The notes under the pieces: generated by a model | Databases searched by the model: none | The model's input: the letters and a program-made list of their open reading frames with translations, nothing else | Told to the model about the DNA's origin: nothing | Shown: piece after piece, positions 37,622-37,715 of the stretch | Numbering within the stretch: position 1 is the first letter of the stretch | Layout of the letters: every line of letters starts with the position of its first letter | Program-made: the position numbers and the translations under genes | Origin: an uncultured Verrucomicrobiota bacterium | GTDB taxonomy: Bacteria > Verrucomicrobiota > Verrucomicrobiia > Limisphaerales > UBA9464 | DNA length: 37,715 nt | Direction: 5' to 3' | Assembly: GCA_903880005.1 (NCBI GenBank) | Contig: CAIRNV010000021.1 | Span: forward strand, 1-37,715

Positions 37622-37715
37622 ATGGAAAAGAACCAGTCCATGACACCTCAACAGGAGGCGAACCAAACGGTGCGGGTTGAGATTTCCACCTCGGGGGGGC
37701 CGTCGTCCATCAGGA
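37622..37715 (+). CDS. Start of an unidentified gene cut by the window end (partial)
   Basis: An ATG at 37622 opens a frame that stays open for 31 codons to the window end (MEKNQSMTPQQEANQTVRVE, then ISTSGGPSSIR). A second in-frame ATG lies at 37640. No SD or promoter is evident. The visible part has no recognisable family. It could be the N-terminus of a real gene after the intergenic repeats, or chance. Confidence 0.35.
   Translation, partial: MEKNQSMTPQQEANQTVRVEISTSGGPSSIR

Overview
The window is 37.7 kb of GC-rich chromosome and reads as a conserved housekeeping region of a free-living bacterium of the Verrucomicrobiota, most like the Limisphaerales/Pedosphaerales. This placement is inference. 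It rests on three things: a pseudopilin with the verrucomicrobial [16 protein letters not shown]-type N-terminus, a DUF5069 protein, and EF-Tu and lumazine synthase variants that resemble those of the Planctomycetes-Verrucomicrobia group. I see no transposase, phage gene, CRISPR array or rRNA.

Layout. (1) 102-962, minus: a predicted outer-membrane beta-barrel protein. (2) 1415-14535, plus: a classic translation/transcription string, tRNA-Thr - tuf - tRNA-Trp - tRNA-Ser - secE - nusG - rplK - rplA - rplJ - rplL - rpoB - rpoC, closed by a strong intrinsic terminator at 14558-14589. Hairpins lie in the tuf-trnW, nusG-rplK, rplJ-rplL and rplL-rpoB gaps. (3) 14697-18190, minus: thiH - LytS-type histidine kinase - dinB. 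(4) 18323-20832, plus: ribBA - ribH (riboflavin), then an exported FKBP-type prolyl isomerase and a terminator. (5) 21135-24353, plus: a cobalamin-binding radical SAM protein, a MetE-core (zinc methyltransferase) protein, and a DUF5069 protein with its own promoter and terminator. (6) 24441-26729, minus: an FG-GAP/ASPIC-UnbV repeat protein. (7) 27031-28239, plus: a pseudopilin and a small lipoprotein. (8) 28327-31047, minus: parB - PfkB-family kinase - def. (9) 31220-37296, plus: uvrA - TPR protein - trmL, then a terminator, palindromic intergenic repeats and the start of an unidentified frame cut by the window end.

No single undescribed system stands out. The best leads are: a dispersed palindromic repeat family carrying ACGATTCAGTTG-type ends (two full copies and one fragment, all intergenic); a recurring promoter form with TAG-type -10 boxes preceded by TTCC/TCC, several so close to start codons that the mRNAs should be leaderless or nearly so; a secE start codon 7 nt behind a tRNA CCA end; an EF-Tu with an altered switch I; and the radical SAM/MetE-core gene pair. 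All coordinates and motifs were read by eye. Family names are from recognition of conserved motifs, not from database searches.
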